From Stomorhina lunata (taxonomy: Eukaryota > Arthropoda > Insecta > Diptera > Rhiniidae): a DNA stretch of 64,000 nt. The notes under the pieces were generated by a model that saw only the letters and a program-made list of their open reading frames with translations, was not told where the DNA came from and made no database searches. The DNA lies in the NCBI GenBank assembly GCA_933228675.1, contig OW121743.1, positions 68,467,208 to 68,531,207 on the forward strand, written 5' to 3'. The position numbers and the translations under genes were made by a program. Positions 34,976-46,291 of the stretch are shown here, piece after piece (within the stretch, counting starts at the first letter, position 1; every line of letters starts with the position of its first letter).

Positions 34976-37015
34976 TATAATTTAAAGAAATTTCTCTAGT
35001 GAAAAATTTTCTATATAAAAAATTTGGTAGTCAAAGATTTTCCATAGAAAAATTTTTGTAGTCAAGAGTTTTCTATAAAAAGATTTTTGCAGTAAAAATA
35101 TTTTATAGAAAAATTTTTGCAGTGAACAATTTTTTATAGAGAAAAACTTTCAATATAAAAATTTTTTCAATGTAAAAAATTTTCTATAGAAAAATTTTTC
35201 TATGGGAAAAATTTTCTATAGAAAATTTTTCACATGTGAAAAAAAATTTTCTATTTTTATAAGAAACATTTTTCTATAGAAAAATTTTCGTATGTGAAAA
35301 ATTTTTGTATGTGAAAAATTTTTCTATAGAAAAATTTTTGTATGTGAAAAATTTTTCTATAGAAGAATTTTTGTATGTGAAAAATTTTTCTATAGAAAAA
35401 TTTTCATAAGAAAAATTTTTCTATATAAAAATTTTCATAAGAAAAATTTTCATAAGAACAATTTTTCTATAGAAAAGTTTTCATAAGAACAATTTTTCTA
35501 TAGAAAAATTTTCATAAGAAAAATTTTTCTATAGAAAAATTTTCATAAGAAAAATTTGTCTATAGAAAAATTTTCATAAGAAAAATTTTTCTATACAAAA
35601 ATTTTCATAAGAAAAATTTTTCTATAGAAAAATTTTCATAAGAAAAATTTTTCTATAGAAAAATTTTCATAAGAAAAATTTTTCTATAGAAAAATTTTCA
35701 TAAGAAAAATTTTAATATAGAAAAATTTTCATAAGAAAAATTTTTCTATAGAAAAATTTTTGTATGTGAAAAATTTTTCTACAGAAAAATTTTTGTATGT
35801 GAAAAATTTTTCTATAGAAGAATTTTTGTATGTGAAAAAATTTTCTATAGAAAAATTTTCATAAGAAAAATTTTCGTATGTGAAAAATTTTTGTATGTGA
35901 AAAATTTTTCTATAGAAAAATTTTTGTATGTGAAAAATTTTTCTATAGAAGAATTTTTATATGTGAAAAATTTTTCTACAGAAAAATTTTCATAAGAAAA
36001 ATTTTTCTATAGAAAAATTTTCATGAGAAAAAATTTTTCTATAGAAAAATTTTCATAAGAAACATTTTTCTATAGAAAAATTTTCATAACAAAAATTTTT
36101 CTATAGAAAAATTTTCATAACAAAAATTTTTCTATAGAAAAATTTTCATAACAAAAATTTTTCTATAGAAAAATTTTCATAACAAAAATTTTTCTATAGA
36201 AAAATTTTCATAACAAAAATTTTTCTATAGAAAAATTTTCATAACAAAAATTTTTCTATAGAAAAATTTTCATAACAAAAATTTTTCTATAGAAAAATTT
36301 TCATAGCAAAAATTTTTCTATAGAAAATTTTTCATAACAAAAATTTTTCTATAGAAAAATTTTCATAACAAAAATTTTTCGATAGAAAAATTTTCATAGC
36401 AAAAATTTTTCTATAGAAAAATTTTCATAACAAAAATTTTTCTATAGAAAATTGTTCATAACAAAAATTTTTCTATAGAAAATTTTTCATAACAAAAATT
36501 TATCTATAGAAAAATTTTCATAACAAAAATTTTTCTATAGAAAATTTTTCATAACAAACATTTTTCTATAGAAAATTTTTCATAACAAAAATTTTTCTAT
36601 AGAAAATTTTTCATAACAAAAATTTTTCTATAGAAAATTTTTCATAACAAAAATTTATCTATAGAAAAATTTTCATAAAAAAAATTTTTCATAACAAAAG
36701 TTTTTCTATAGAAAAATTTTAATAACAAAAATTTTTCTATAGAAAAATTTTCATAGCAAAAATTTTACTATAGAAAAATTTTCATATTAAAATTTTTTTT
36801 TTTATGTTGAAATTTTTCTATAGAAAAATTTTTATGTTGAAATTTGTTTATAGATAAATTTTCATATTTAAATTTTTCTATAGAAATGTGTTCATAATGA
36901 CATTTTTCTAAAAAAAATTGTTCATATTAAAATTTTTCTATAGAAAATCTTTCAGATTAAAATTTTTCTAAAGAAAAACTTTCATATTAAAACTTTTCTG
37001 TAGAAAAATTTTCAT
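34976..37015 (+). repeat. ~30-bp satellite with three subfamilies
   Basis: About 68 units built on TTTTTCTATAGAAAAATTTT. The variable part switches along the array: a degenerate start to about 35280; GTATGTGAAAAA at about 35285-35400 and 35760-35980; CATAAGAAAAA at about 35400-35755 and 35985-36070; CATAACAAAAA at about 36070-36740; then CATATTAAA decay to 37015. The GTATGTG and CATAAG blocks alternate twice, which suggests duplication of blocks of several units. Confidence 0.96.
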
Positions 37016-38339
37016 ATGGATAAGAATTAAAAACATGAAATTCTACAAAATGTTTTGTTTTTAAACCACTGTTCATCAATTCATAATTTAAAACGTTAAA
37101 ATCATCATAATATTGTGGGGTACGCCTACAACAACTATTAAAAAAAAAACATTGATTGGAAAAGGTGTTTAGCAAAAATATGAGACAAATTCGTAAAATT
37201 ATTTCCAATGTCTAAAGGGGACAGAAAAAATAATTTCAAAAGTCTTTCCATATAAAACTCAATTTCGTTTTAGATTTATGAGCTCACAGATTTTAAATTT
37301 TCAATTTTATGTTTGCATTAAAGAAAGCAATTACTATTATTATGACACATTCTGACTAATACCGCCATATACATAGACCCAATAGTTCCAGTGAATTTTA
37401 TTGGAATTAACACCAAAAAAGCTGCAAAACATTTAGGTTTAAAAACTATAGCTTTGAAATAGTAAGCCCATGTGAAATTCTTCTACGTTTTAACTCCAAT
37501 GAGAATTGCTTTATCAAACTTTCCTTGCTTAAATTCTAAGAACTGCAGGGTACCATTTGGTGAAATACAAGTACATTAGATATATAGACCTGTGTTCACA
37601 CCTCTAACGTTATTTAAATATTATTGTTGCTTTGTTTGTTTTAGTGATTGTTTAATCCTGAATGTTTTGTGATGGAAAACATTAACGCGTTTCAATTTAA
37701 ATTGCGTTTTCATTTCTATTGTAAAATGTTATTTACTTGCAACATCAAAACTATGTTACCAGACTGTAAAAATTGGTATTATAACATAAAATTTTGATTT
37801 TATTTAAGACACAAAAAATCTATAACCCCAAGTGATCGACATTTAAATTTACATTAAAAACAAACTTTAAATATACTTTTATTTACATTCGCCTTGAAAA
37901 TACTCTATGGTTGCATAAGATCTCTGTTTCTTAATTTTTTTTATTTAAGTATTAGTTTGTTTGAGAATAATATATTTAACTACAAATACTGATAGCGTAT
38001 ACTTATTACAATATTACACATACGCACCATATGAGTATTTTAGAATAGAAAATATGTTTTGCACTTGAGAATATCGAAATTTATTCATTTTTTACACCTG
38101 TACCAATACGATGAAAAATTCCTCTTTTTCTAACATTCAAGCATATGCAAAATCTAAACTCAATGTCTCACGGCTTCAATTTATATGGCACACAACTTTC
38201 TTGCTTTTGAATGAATCCCAATTCTTGTAGATGTAGGGAAATAAATAAACTTCTAAATCTTAGCTTAAGTCTTGAAGACATACATACATATGTGCTACTT
38301 TTTTCAAAATTTGGTGAAAAAAAATTTCGGTTGAGTGCC
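37016..38339. other. A+T-rich sequence, nothing recognised
   Basis: Non-repetitive spacer. A 73-codon minus-strand frame (36987-37208) begins inside the satellite and has no recognised domain. Confidence 0.5.
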
Positions 38340-38872
38340 TAAGGTGGGAGTTAACATCAATTGTGGATCGATTGTTAGCAAATTTCGGTTACCCGTTTAT
38401 ATTTACAAAATATATGTGCAAAGTTTTAGTAATATCTTAGTATTTAAAAGTCTTTTAAGTATGTGTCTTGTATGGGAGGTATGGTCAAATATGGGCCGAT
38501 TCATAAAAATGTTCGGCTACCATTAGCAAGATTTATGCCGAATATTTTTCAAATACAAATGAGTTTGTGGCTGTAAGGGCCATAAACTCTATTCCGGTAA
38601 TGCATTTTTATGTATGTTTCCCGAAAAATTATCCCTATTTTCCCAAAAAGTATAGTTTCTTGGAGCGTGTGCTAAATTTCATCAAATTATCTTTAAAGTT
38701 ACGACCTGTATTTTGGTAACAAGTTTAATTGGATACCCGGCCAGCCAGCCGGACGCACATTGTTAAAGGAACTCAGGGAGTGATTCTGAGTCGAATGGTG
38801 TACTAAAAAGGTGGGTCTCACATCTCATCATCACAAACCCAATAAACCCTTTCCTCCTATGGTAGTAAATTT
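38340..38872 (+). mobile_element. dispersed repeat family K, copy 1 (plus)
   Basis: The segment shares blocks with the reverse strand at 41.0-41.5 kb: a GTGATTCTGAGTCGAATGG block near 38780, a hydrophilic-spacer block (AATTTCATCAAATTATCTTTA) described only by position near 38677, and a terminal CCTTTCCTCCTATGGTAGTA. No intact frame exists. It resembles a dispersed repeat common in calyptrate fly genomes, by recollection. The class is not determined and the boundaries are approximate. Confidence 0.55.
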
Positions 38873-38962
38873 TAAACCGATTTCATCCAATTTCCAAGAA
38901 ATTAAAAATATTTTTGCCAAGTATCAGTGACCTAGCTCCTTTTGTTTGTCCTGTGTCCTATC

Positions 38963-39857
<895 letters not shown>

Positions 39858-40914
39858 CTGGGGAAAGAAATATTTAAAAATTTTCTGAAAAAAATTTATT
39901 GTAAGATTGTTTATATACAATAAAAATAAAATTGTATAGAAAAAGTTTTTTTGTTTTTAAATTTTTAAAAGCGAAATTATTTAAGGGTAAAAATTTTTGC
40001 TAGTAAATTGCCGTGGTATAGCAGGCTAGTCATCCGCTTAGCATACCAGAGGTCTCAAGACCCAGTTTGTCCAAGAAAGAGTTCAACCAATTTTGGTTGA
40101 AATCCGTCTACTCCTTGGGGTACCTGCTTTGGACCTCTATTTGTCGTTTATTTTTCTTCTCAATATAAGTCGCAATTCACTACAGAATTTAATGAAATTC
40201 GTCACACACATCTATTGGTTGACCCAAAAAAAGCTCTTATAATTTTGTTTGAAATCATTCGACCCTTAGGGACTTACACTTAACTTAAATTTGATTAAAT
40301 AGTTACGCCTAAACGACTGCAACACTTTATTTCTTAAATTATGCATAACAATTTAAGTTACTTTTTTCATAAAACGTTGAACTTTGCTCTACGATCGCTA
40401 AGTTTCGGTGAATTTTTTCCTCTCAGTCTAAAGAAGAGACTTTCACCTTTCCTATGGTTATAGTGGGAGCACCAAGCAGAACCGAGCCAACTTAGTTTTT
40501 GTCCAAAGAAAAACGAAACTACTGAATTTTGTAGAGCTCATTTGATTTCATGATAGCTCCTAAACTATATACTAGTTTAAGTTATTTTCTTCTGCAGAAA
40601 AAACCCAAGGTTCTGAGCCTTTATTAAATCGACATCAAGATTAAAGCTGTGAGGCTATATTCGATACATGAGCTAGTGCGTTTGATGAAAAATTTGATCA
40701 CTTTTTGTTTTAGAATATTAAGCACTTTTTAATACCTTTTTATAACACATAATATAACATTTTCTTAAAAACAATTATTGATCCTTAATATTTAGGCTCT
40801 TCTCTATAGAACTAGATCATAGATTTTTCAAAAGCTGTGGTCAAAAAATGGCTTTTTTTTGTAGCAGCAATACCATAATGCAACATACATTTTTTATAAA
40901 ATTTACTATCATTG
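39858..40914. other. spacer holding one tRNA-like remnant
   Basis: Mixed A+T-rich sequence with no coding signal. The only recognised item is the tRNA-like segment at 40009-40075. Confidence 0.5.
40009..40075 (+). other. tRNA-derived remnant, tRNA-Ala-like
   Basis: GCCGTGGTATAGCAGG, then CGCTTAGCATACC and GAGGTCTCAAGACCC, follow the order of a tRNA A box, anticodon arm and B box. CGCTTAGCAT resembles the anticodon arm of tRNA-Ala(AGC). The acceptor stem does not close, so this is a pseudogene or a SINE head, not a working tRNA. A related segment lies on the minus strand at 45634-45705. Confidence 0.45.
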
Positions 40915-41205
40915 TATGTAACGCATAGAAATATTAGTCTTAGAGGTGGGCCTTAAGTATACAAAAAGAATTAGAATCACTGATTAGATTTAACGATGTC
41001 AGTTCATCCGACCATCCGTCCAACCTTCTGAAAACCCATGTAAACCTTGTAATCAAAGTACAGGTCGCAATTCCAAAGATAATTTGATAAAATTTGGCAC
41101 TGATAATTTTTTTTGGTAGTTGGACAATGGCTATTGAAATTTTTCAAAATCGGTCCATTATTTATGGTACCTCCCATAGGTACCAATTCTCAGTTTTAAT
41201 ATTTT
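40915..41205 (-). mobile_element. dispersed repeat family K, copy 2 (minus)
   Basis: Shares with copy 3 an AGAATCAC block, a TCAGTTCATCC/TCAGTCCATCC block, AAACC(T/A)TGTAATCAAA and a GGTCGCAATTC block, all in the same order. It is shorter and more diverged. No coding capacity is visible. Confidence 0.6.
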
Positions 41206-41216
41206 GGCTACAAATA

Positions 41217-41560
41217 TCAATATTTATACCCTTCACCACCATAGGTGGAAAGGGTATGAGATCCACCTTTTAGTATAACAATAGGCTTAGAATCACTTTC
41301 TGAGTCGATTTGCCATGTCAGTCCATCCGTCTGTCTGGACGGATGGATGGACGCCCATGTAAACCATGTAATCAAAATACAGGTCGCAATTCTAAAGAAA
41401 ATTTGATGAAATTTGACACAGATCATTTTTTTGATATCATGGCTATTGAAATTCGTCAAAATCGGTCCATTATTTATGGTAACTCCCGGAATTGACCATA
41501 GCTCCCATACAAACTTTTCTATCAAAACGCACAATATAAGACAAAAATCACTAAAATGCT
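41217..41560 (-). mobile_element. dispersed repeat family K, copy 3 (minus)
   Basis: Begins at TTATACCCTTCACCACCATA, the family terminus. It continues through an AGAATCACTTTCTGAGTCGA block and a short hairpin-forming GTCCATCCGTC...GACGGATGGATGGAC at about 41321-41350. The 105- and 61-codon frames here are on opposite strands and lack domains. It lies just left of the TIR element copy A. Confidence 0.6.
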
Positions 41561-42590
41561 CGTAAATCTAAAGATAATGAACATTTTAAGTTTATTTTTT
41601 GCATACATAATTTTTATAACATCTCCCAGCAAAACTTTGGTAATGGCAAGTACTCTGGTAACTGGTTACCTTGTAATGACTACAACATACCCTCCTAATA
41701 ACTAATAAGTTATTACAGAAGTACTTATTTGTAATTAAGATGGCAATTTAAAGTGAAGGGCCCCGGTACAAATCCCACAAAGGCCAACAATTTTTTTAAA
41801 TTTTTTTATTAAAAGAGTCTTTTTAAATGATCTTTGAATTTTCAGAACTTAAATATTACCTTCTGTAAAAAAATTTTTGGAAAACTTGTTCACGGTAATG
41901 AAAAAATGCCATCATGATGCCATCATCTTAACTTGGTAAGCCCAACTTATCTAGATCATTCTTCATCTCAGCTGTGGACACTGACCTCCTGGTGGTATCA
42001 ACTGGGGAGCTAGTTTAACACCCCTTAATGTAGTGAGCTTACATGTACCGAGAGTTGTCCCATAAGATCGATAAAAATGGGTTAGGACGACGGGCTAGTA
42101 ACCTTTTTTTGGAAAAAACAATTACTATGAAGAGGATAAAATTAGAATAAAAATGTCCCAGCACCTAATGTTAGAAAAGGACGTCCGAAACTTCGATGGA
42201 AAGACGAAGTAGAGGAAAATTTTTCAAAGCTTGGCCTATAAAATTTTAGAATATTCGCACAAGATCGAAGTCCATAAAATTCTAAAATATGCTCGGACTT
42301 TGACCTTAACAGGTTGTAACTATAGGCCATTTAAGGAAAAGTCAATGTTATATAAAAACATATACAAAATGGAATATTTAAATTGTTTAAATTTTAAAAT
42401 AATTAAAACAACTTCTTTATTGTTTATTAAAAGCATTAAACATTTACAAAAAATCGTATAGAAATATTTTTCCAGAAATTACAACAAAGCAAAAAAATGC
42501 AGGGAAAACAAAGTTATTGTCACATGATTTTGGATCTAACAATAAAAATTGTTTATATTAATTATAAGCCGCTAAGTTTTCAATATATAA

Positions 42591-42656
42591 AGTAGCTCAG
42601 TGGAAGAGTCTCCGCCTAGCAGTCGTAGGGGTCTGGGTTCGAGCCCCCATGGGGTC
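42591..42656 (+). other. tRNA-Ala-like module inside TIR element copy A
   Basis: GTAGCTCAGTGGAAGAG matches a tRNA D arm and A box, CCTAGCAG resembles an Ala(AGC) anticodon loop, and CTGGGTTCGAGCCC matches the T arm and B box. The T stem is imperfect and the anticodon loop is too long, so it is unlikely to be a working tRNA. It could still act as a Pol III promoter. The same module is conserved in copies B and C. Confidence 0.6.
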
Positions 42657-42850
42657 ATAAAAAAATCTTGTATTTCGTTTAAAAATATATTTTTTTAAAT
42701 AAAACAACAACAAAAAAGTTTTTGTTGTTGTTTACCAATTGCTTACCCAAGTCATTACTTTTCTGCAATTGGTAAGTACTTGCCTACAATGACTTAAACA
42801 GTGAATGAGTAAGTAGTTCGTCTTCAATAGTTTAGCTGTTTAACTCATTA

Positions 42851-44176
42851 GTACCTGGTTGACCGAGCCTTGCTCGGAACTTTATGATAAGTATTTTGAG
42901 GCAAATTTTAAAGTTTTTATATAGTTTATATTATAAAGCGTTAAAATAAATTTAGAGGAAAGACATTGTACAAATATTCAGTTAATTTTGAATTATTTTA
43001 TTTATTTTGTCCGACCAACACATAGTTTGCATAGTTTACAGTTTAACTCATTTTGAATAATTTTGGAAATTATTCATACCAACAGAAACCTCCGTCGACT
43101 CATGCGCAACAACTTTGCTAAAGATTATAGTCTGATCAAATGCACAGTTTACGATTTAATTCAATTTGAGTAGTTTGCAGTGGCGCCACCTGAAGTTGTT
43201 CATACCATATAAGAAACCTTTGTCTGCTTATTCGTAACATAATCATAAACATGATCACTTTGAGTAATTTTCTGTGGCGCCACCTGTCGGACTTTGCTCA
43301 TTCCAATTCATAAACCTTCTTCGGCTTATCCGTAACAACTTTGCTGAAGATTATAGCATGATTAAATGTACAGCTTACGACTAAATTGACTTTGAGTAAA
43401 TTTCAGTGGCGCCACCTGTCGAAATTTCTTCATACCAACTAAGAAACCTTCGTCGGCTCATGTGCAACAACTTTGCTAAAGATCACAGCATGATCAAATG
43501 TACAGTTTACGATTTAATTAATTTTTAGTAATTTTCAGTGGCGCCGTCTGTCGGAAATTAGTCTTATCAGCTTAAAAACCTTCGCCGACTTATCCGCAAC
43601 ATCTTAGCTTAAGAGCATAACATGATCATATGCATATTTGGTACTTTTTTGGTGCCAATTGAATTCGGTACATTTTATTAAAATGCATTTAACATAATGT
43701 ATAATGTTTCTATTCATATTACTTTGGAGATGTTAAGTTATCATTTTATCCCTTTTTTACTCATTTTGGCTCCAAAATCAAAAAAATACCAAATACGTGT
43801 TTCATGTTTCTTTTACATCTATTGATTTCAGTACCAAGTTTCTTTCTATATTCTTTAGTTTAAAATATAAGAGTGGGTTAAAAAGGTATCAAAAAAACTA
43901 TTTTCACCCTTTTTTACCCCCTATCGGACATAGTTTCAAAAAAGTACCAAAAACCTGTCCGCTTATTTTCAGAGCTGCTTAAAACGTAATTTTAATTTTG
44001 TTTCTATACCTATTACTTAAGGAGATATAGTGTTTTCGATTTTTTCCCCTTTTTACCCATTTTTACCCTCTGAGAGGCAAAAGTTCCAAAAGTCCCTTCT
44101 TCTTCGACCTATACATCAAAAAGTATACCCACTGTCCAAATTTTATTAAAATCGTTAGAGCCGTTTTCGATATAGT

Positions 44177-44227
<51 letters not shown>

Positions 44228-44259
44228 CATACAATTATTGCTCGTTTAAGAATATAAGA
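42851..44259 (-). mobile_element. Helitron-like non-autonomous element, copy 1
   Basis: 1409 bp. Read on the minus strand it starts TCTTATATTC and ends near a CCGAGC-AAG-GCTCGG hairpin followed by TCAACCAGGTAC. It lies between A and T with no target duplication: removing it restores the exact TIR-element sequence seen in copies B and C. An AT microsatellite (about 44181-44222) and internal ~132-bp tandem repeats with GTGGCGCC lie inside. Start, hairpin and A/T target fit a Helitron; the usual CTRR terminus is absent (GTAC instead). Confidence 0.75.
43020..43610. repeat. ~132-bp tandem repeats inside Helitron-like copy 1
   Basis: Four degenerate units, each with CAGTGGCGCC (or CTGTGGCGCC), an AACAACTTTGCT block and a CAGTTTACGATTTAATT block. 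GTGGCGCC falls near 43180, 43274, 43405 and 43538. Copy 2 has five units. Confidence 0.8.
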
Positions 44260-44286
44260 TTTGGTAATGAAAAGTTTAGCTGGGCT

Positions 44287-44475
44287 GTAATCAATTTGCT
44301 AAAAATCGGTCCACATTTGACCCTAGCTCTCATATAAATATATAAGTTTTAAGAAAATGTGTTGGCACAATTTAGCAAATATTTGTCTATATACACGAAA
44401 AAGAACACCTTTGATCTTAGTGGTGAAGGGTATCGTATGTTCGGCCTTGACCGACTATAGCACTTTCTTACATGT
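44287..44475 (+). mobile_element. dispersed repeat family K, copy 4 (plus)
   Basis: Contains AAAATCGGTCCACATTTGAC, CTAGCTCTCATA and the terminal GTGGTGAAGGGTAT followed by CGGCCTTGACCGA. It is in the opposite orientation to copy 3. TIR element copy A lies between the two. Confidence 0.55.
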
Positions 44476-44911
44476 TACTATTAACATTTGATAGTAAAAC
44501 AATGCTTGCAACAAGCTATGTCAACTGACACTCAATTTAAGTGGCTTGTTTCAGATTTTTTAATAAAACTCCTTAAAACACCATTTTTTTCTCCCTAAAG
44601 TAAAAAAATATATATTTTTATCGACACTTTGCTTTAAACCGACAACTAACAAAAACAAAAATCTGGCAAATTTTGATTACCTGTTGTTTATAAAGAAAAC
44701 AATAAAATCGCAGCAAAAAAAACGTAACAATTTAGTTCGCATTACCCCATGTTGCCAGAATTGAGGTGATGATGTATATATGGTTTTATGAACAAATAAA
44801 AAAAAAATACATACATGAAAAAACGTGAAACAAGTATTTCATTTTACTATATTCATCACTTTCATATGTTTCCAACAATGGCTTCGTCGCTAACCAATTT
44901 TATGGGATATT
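44476..44911. other. A+T-rich spacer, nothing recognised
   Basis: No feature was recognised upstream of the candidate promoter at 44912. Confidence 0.5.
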
Positions 44912-44946
44912 TATATAAGGGAGGTTGCTCTTAATAAAATTTAGTT
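44912..44946 (+). promoter_or_regulatory. candidate core promoter: TATA box and initiator
   Basis: TATATAAGG begins at 44912. A TTAGTT initiator-like motif lies at 44941-44946, with its A about 31 nt from the first T, the normal fly TATA-to-start distance. A signal-peptide-like ATG follows 36 nt further on. A+T-rich DNA yields TATA motifs by chance, so this is only a candidate. Confidence 0.35.
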
Positions 44947-44981
44947 ATAGAAATTTTAAGCAGGCAAACTATTTTCAAGAA

Positions 44982-45060
44982 ATGAAAGTCATTATTATAA
45001 AGTTTTTTATAATCTTCGGATTTTACTTTAAAGCAGATGATTCTGATTTAGTGCTTTTTG
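44982..45060 (+). CDS. candidate first exon of a small secreted peptide gene
   Basis: ATG at 44982 encodes MKVIIIKFFIIFGFYFKA, then DDSDLVLF. This is a positive N-terminus, a hydrophobic core and a plausible cleavage site after Ala18, that is, a signal peptide. The reading reaches G|GTAATA at 45060/45061, a possible splice donor leaving one base of a codon. Acceptors at 45116 (intron 56 nt, typical of flies) or 45147 (87 nt) would join short second exons ending at a nearby stop. Without splicing the frame ends after 39 codons. No family was recognised. Chance in A+T-rich DNA is the main alternative. Confidence 0.28.
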
Positions 45061-46291
45061 GTAATACCCCTAATATCCATATTCTCTTTATTTTTTTATG
45101 ACAAAAATGCTTGTAGATTTTTTATATTTTACAACCGTTTATTATAGTTTTTTATTACAAGTGTCGCTTGTTTTCGGCATAATTGTGTGAATATTACAGA
45201 GTGTATCTTAAAAATACATTTAACTTGTTTTTACTATCACAAACAAGATTTAGTATTTTAGATATAAAACAGAAATATCTAGTACATAAAAAGAACAGGC
45301 ATAAGTCGAATTCACTTAAGCCATAAAGGTTAGCAGTTATACTATTTCTTTTATTATTTAGTAAAATTTTTAAAATTTGTATATTTAGGAAGTGTTCCGA
45401 ATAAAGCAGGAAACCATAACGAATAGAGAAATATATAGTACAGGGGGTACTTCCCTCGGACAATGAGCTGCATCCGATTCTATTTTTTTTAGACCCATTG
45501 AAATTGACCTCCGAACGCAAATGCATTAGTTAGAGAAGTTTTACATAGCCTAATACTCATACACCAGTGGCTACCTGAGTTATGAAGTGAACAGCTTTTT
45601 TTGGAAAATTTATTTTTTCAAAAGGGTCTGGCCGGAAATTGAACTTGGGACCTTATCTATACCAGGCGGATGACTAACCTGCTATATCACGGCGGTTCAC
45701 ATCACTTTTGGATTAGAAGATATATTTTAACCGATTTTTACCCCCAAAATTAAAAAAGTACCAAACACGTATTTTTTTTTTTTTTTTCAATGTCAATCGA
45801 CCAGTCAATAAATTATACTTCTGGAATCATTAGCCTAAAAGATATTCATAGCTAAAAAGCAAAAGACCTGACTTGAATATATTACCCCTTTTTACCCTTT
45901 AATCACAAAAGTACAAAATACGTATTTAATAGTTTTTTAATACAATTTCAACTTTGTTTCTATCTATGTTGGTTTCGGAGATATGATGTTAATAATTTCT
46001 CCTTTTTCTACCCTGTTTTACCCCCTAGGCGGCTGAATTTCAAAAAAGTACCGAACACGTGTCCCAAACCAATTTAATCTTCGCTTCTATCGCTTTTGGT
46101 TGAGAAGATATAATGTTATTGAGAAGATAAAATGTTATCTTCCTTTTTTATCCTTTAAATTGAAAAAAGTACCAAACACGTATTTGATATTTTGTACTTG
46201 GCAATCGACCTCCCTACAAATTTTATTTCTAACTTTATTGGTTCAAGTGAAATACAAAGAAAAAAATGGATATACCCTAAATTTCATTAAG
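45061..46291. other. spacer with one tRNA-like remnant
   Basis: Beyond the possible downstream exons of the candidate gene, this is mixed A+T-rich sequence. Parts near 45725-46170 repeat phrases such as AAAAAAGTACCAAACACGT, also found inside the Helitron-like elements, so a degraded Helitron-related fragment is likely here. A 110-codon minus frame (45194-45526) shows no domain. Confidence 0.45.
45634..45705 (-). other. tRNA-derived remnant, minus strand
   Basis: Read on the minus strand: GCCGTGATATAGCAGGTTAG, CATCCGCCTGG, GGTCCCAAGTTCAATTTCC, GGC. A-box and B-box order is kept and the outer GCCG/CGGC can pair. It shares GCCGTG-TATAGCAGG-TAGTCATCCGC with 40009-40075 but not the flanks. It is a dispersed tRNA pseudogene or SINE head. 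Confidence 0.45.

Larger units (their letters stand above)
41625..44284 (-). mobile_element. TIR element copy A, interrupted by a Helitron-like insertion
   Basis: The ends are CCCAGCAAAACTTT (41625) and AAAGTTTAGCTGGG (44284), flanked by a 2-bp CT repeat (41623-24, 44285-86). Without the 42851-44259 insertion the element is 1251 bp, close to copies B and C. Relative to B and C it is inverted. It holds a tRNA-like module at 42591-42656 and GTAATGAC/AAGTACTT motifs repeated near both ends. Small open frames (42142-42461) have no recognisable domain. It is non-autonomous and its superfamily is not assigned. Confidence 0.85.

Noticed and set aside
42142..42461. Small open frames in TIR element copy A and the parallel ones in copies B and C
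   Set aside because: They lie on different strands in one segment, their ends are not conserved between copies, and no domain is visible.
42591..42656. Functional tRNA-Ala gene
   Set aside because: The anticodon loop is 9 nt in the related copies, the T stem has mismatches, and the segment lies inside a transposon in three copies.
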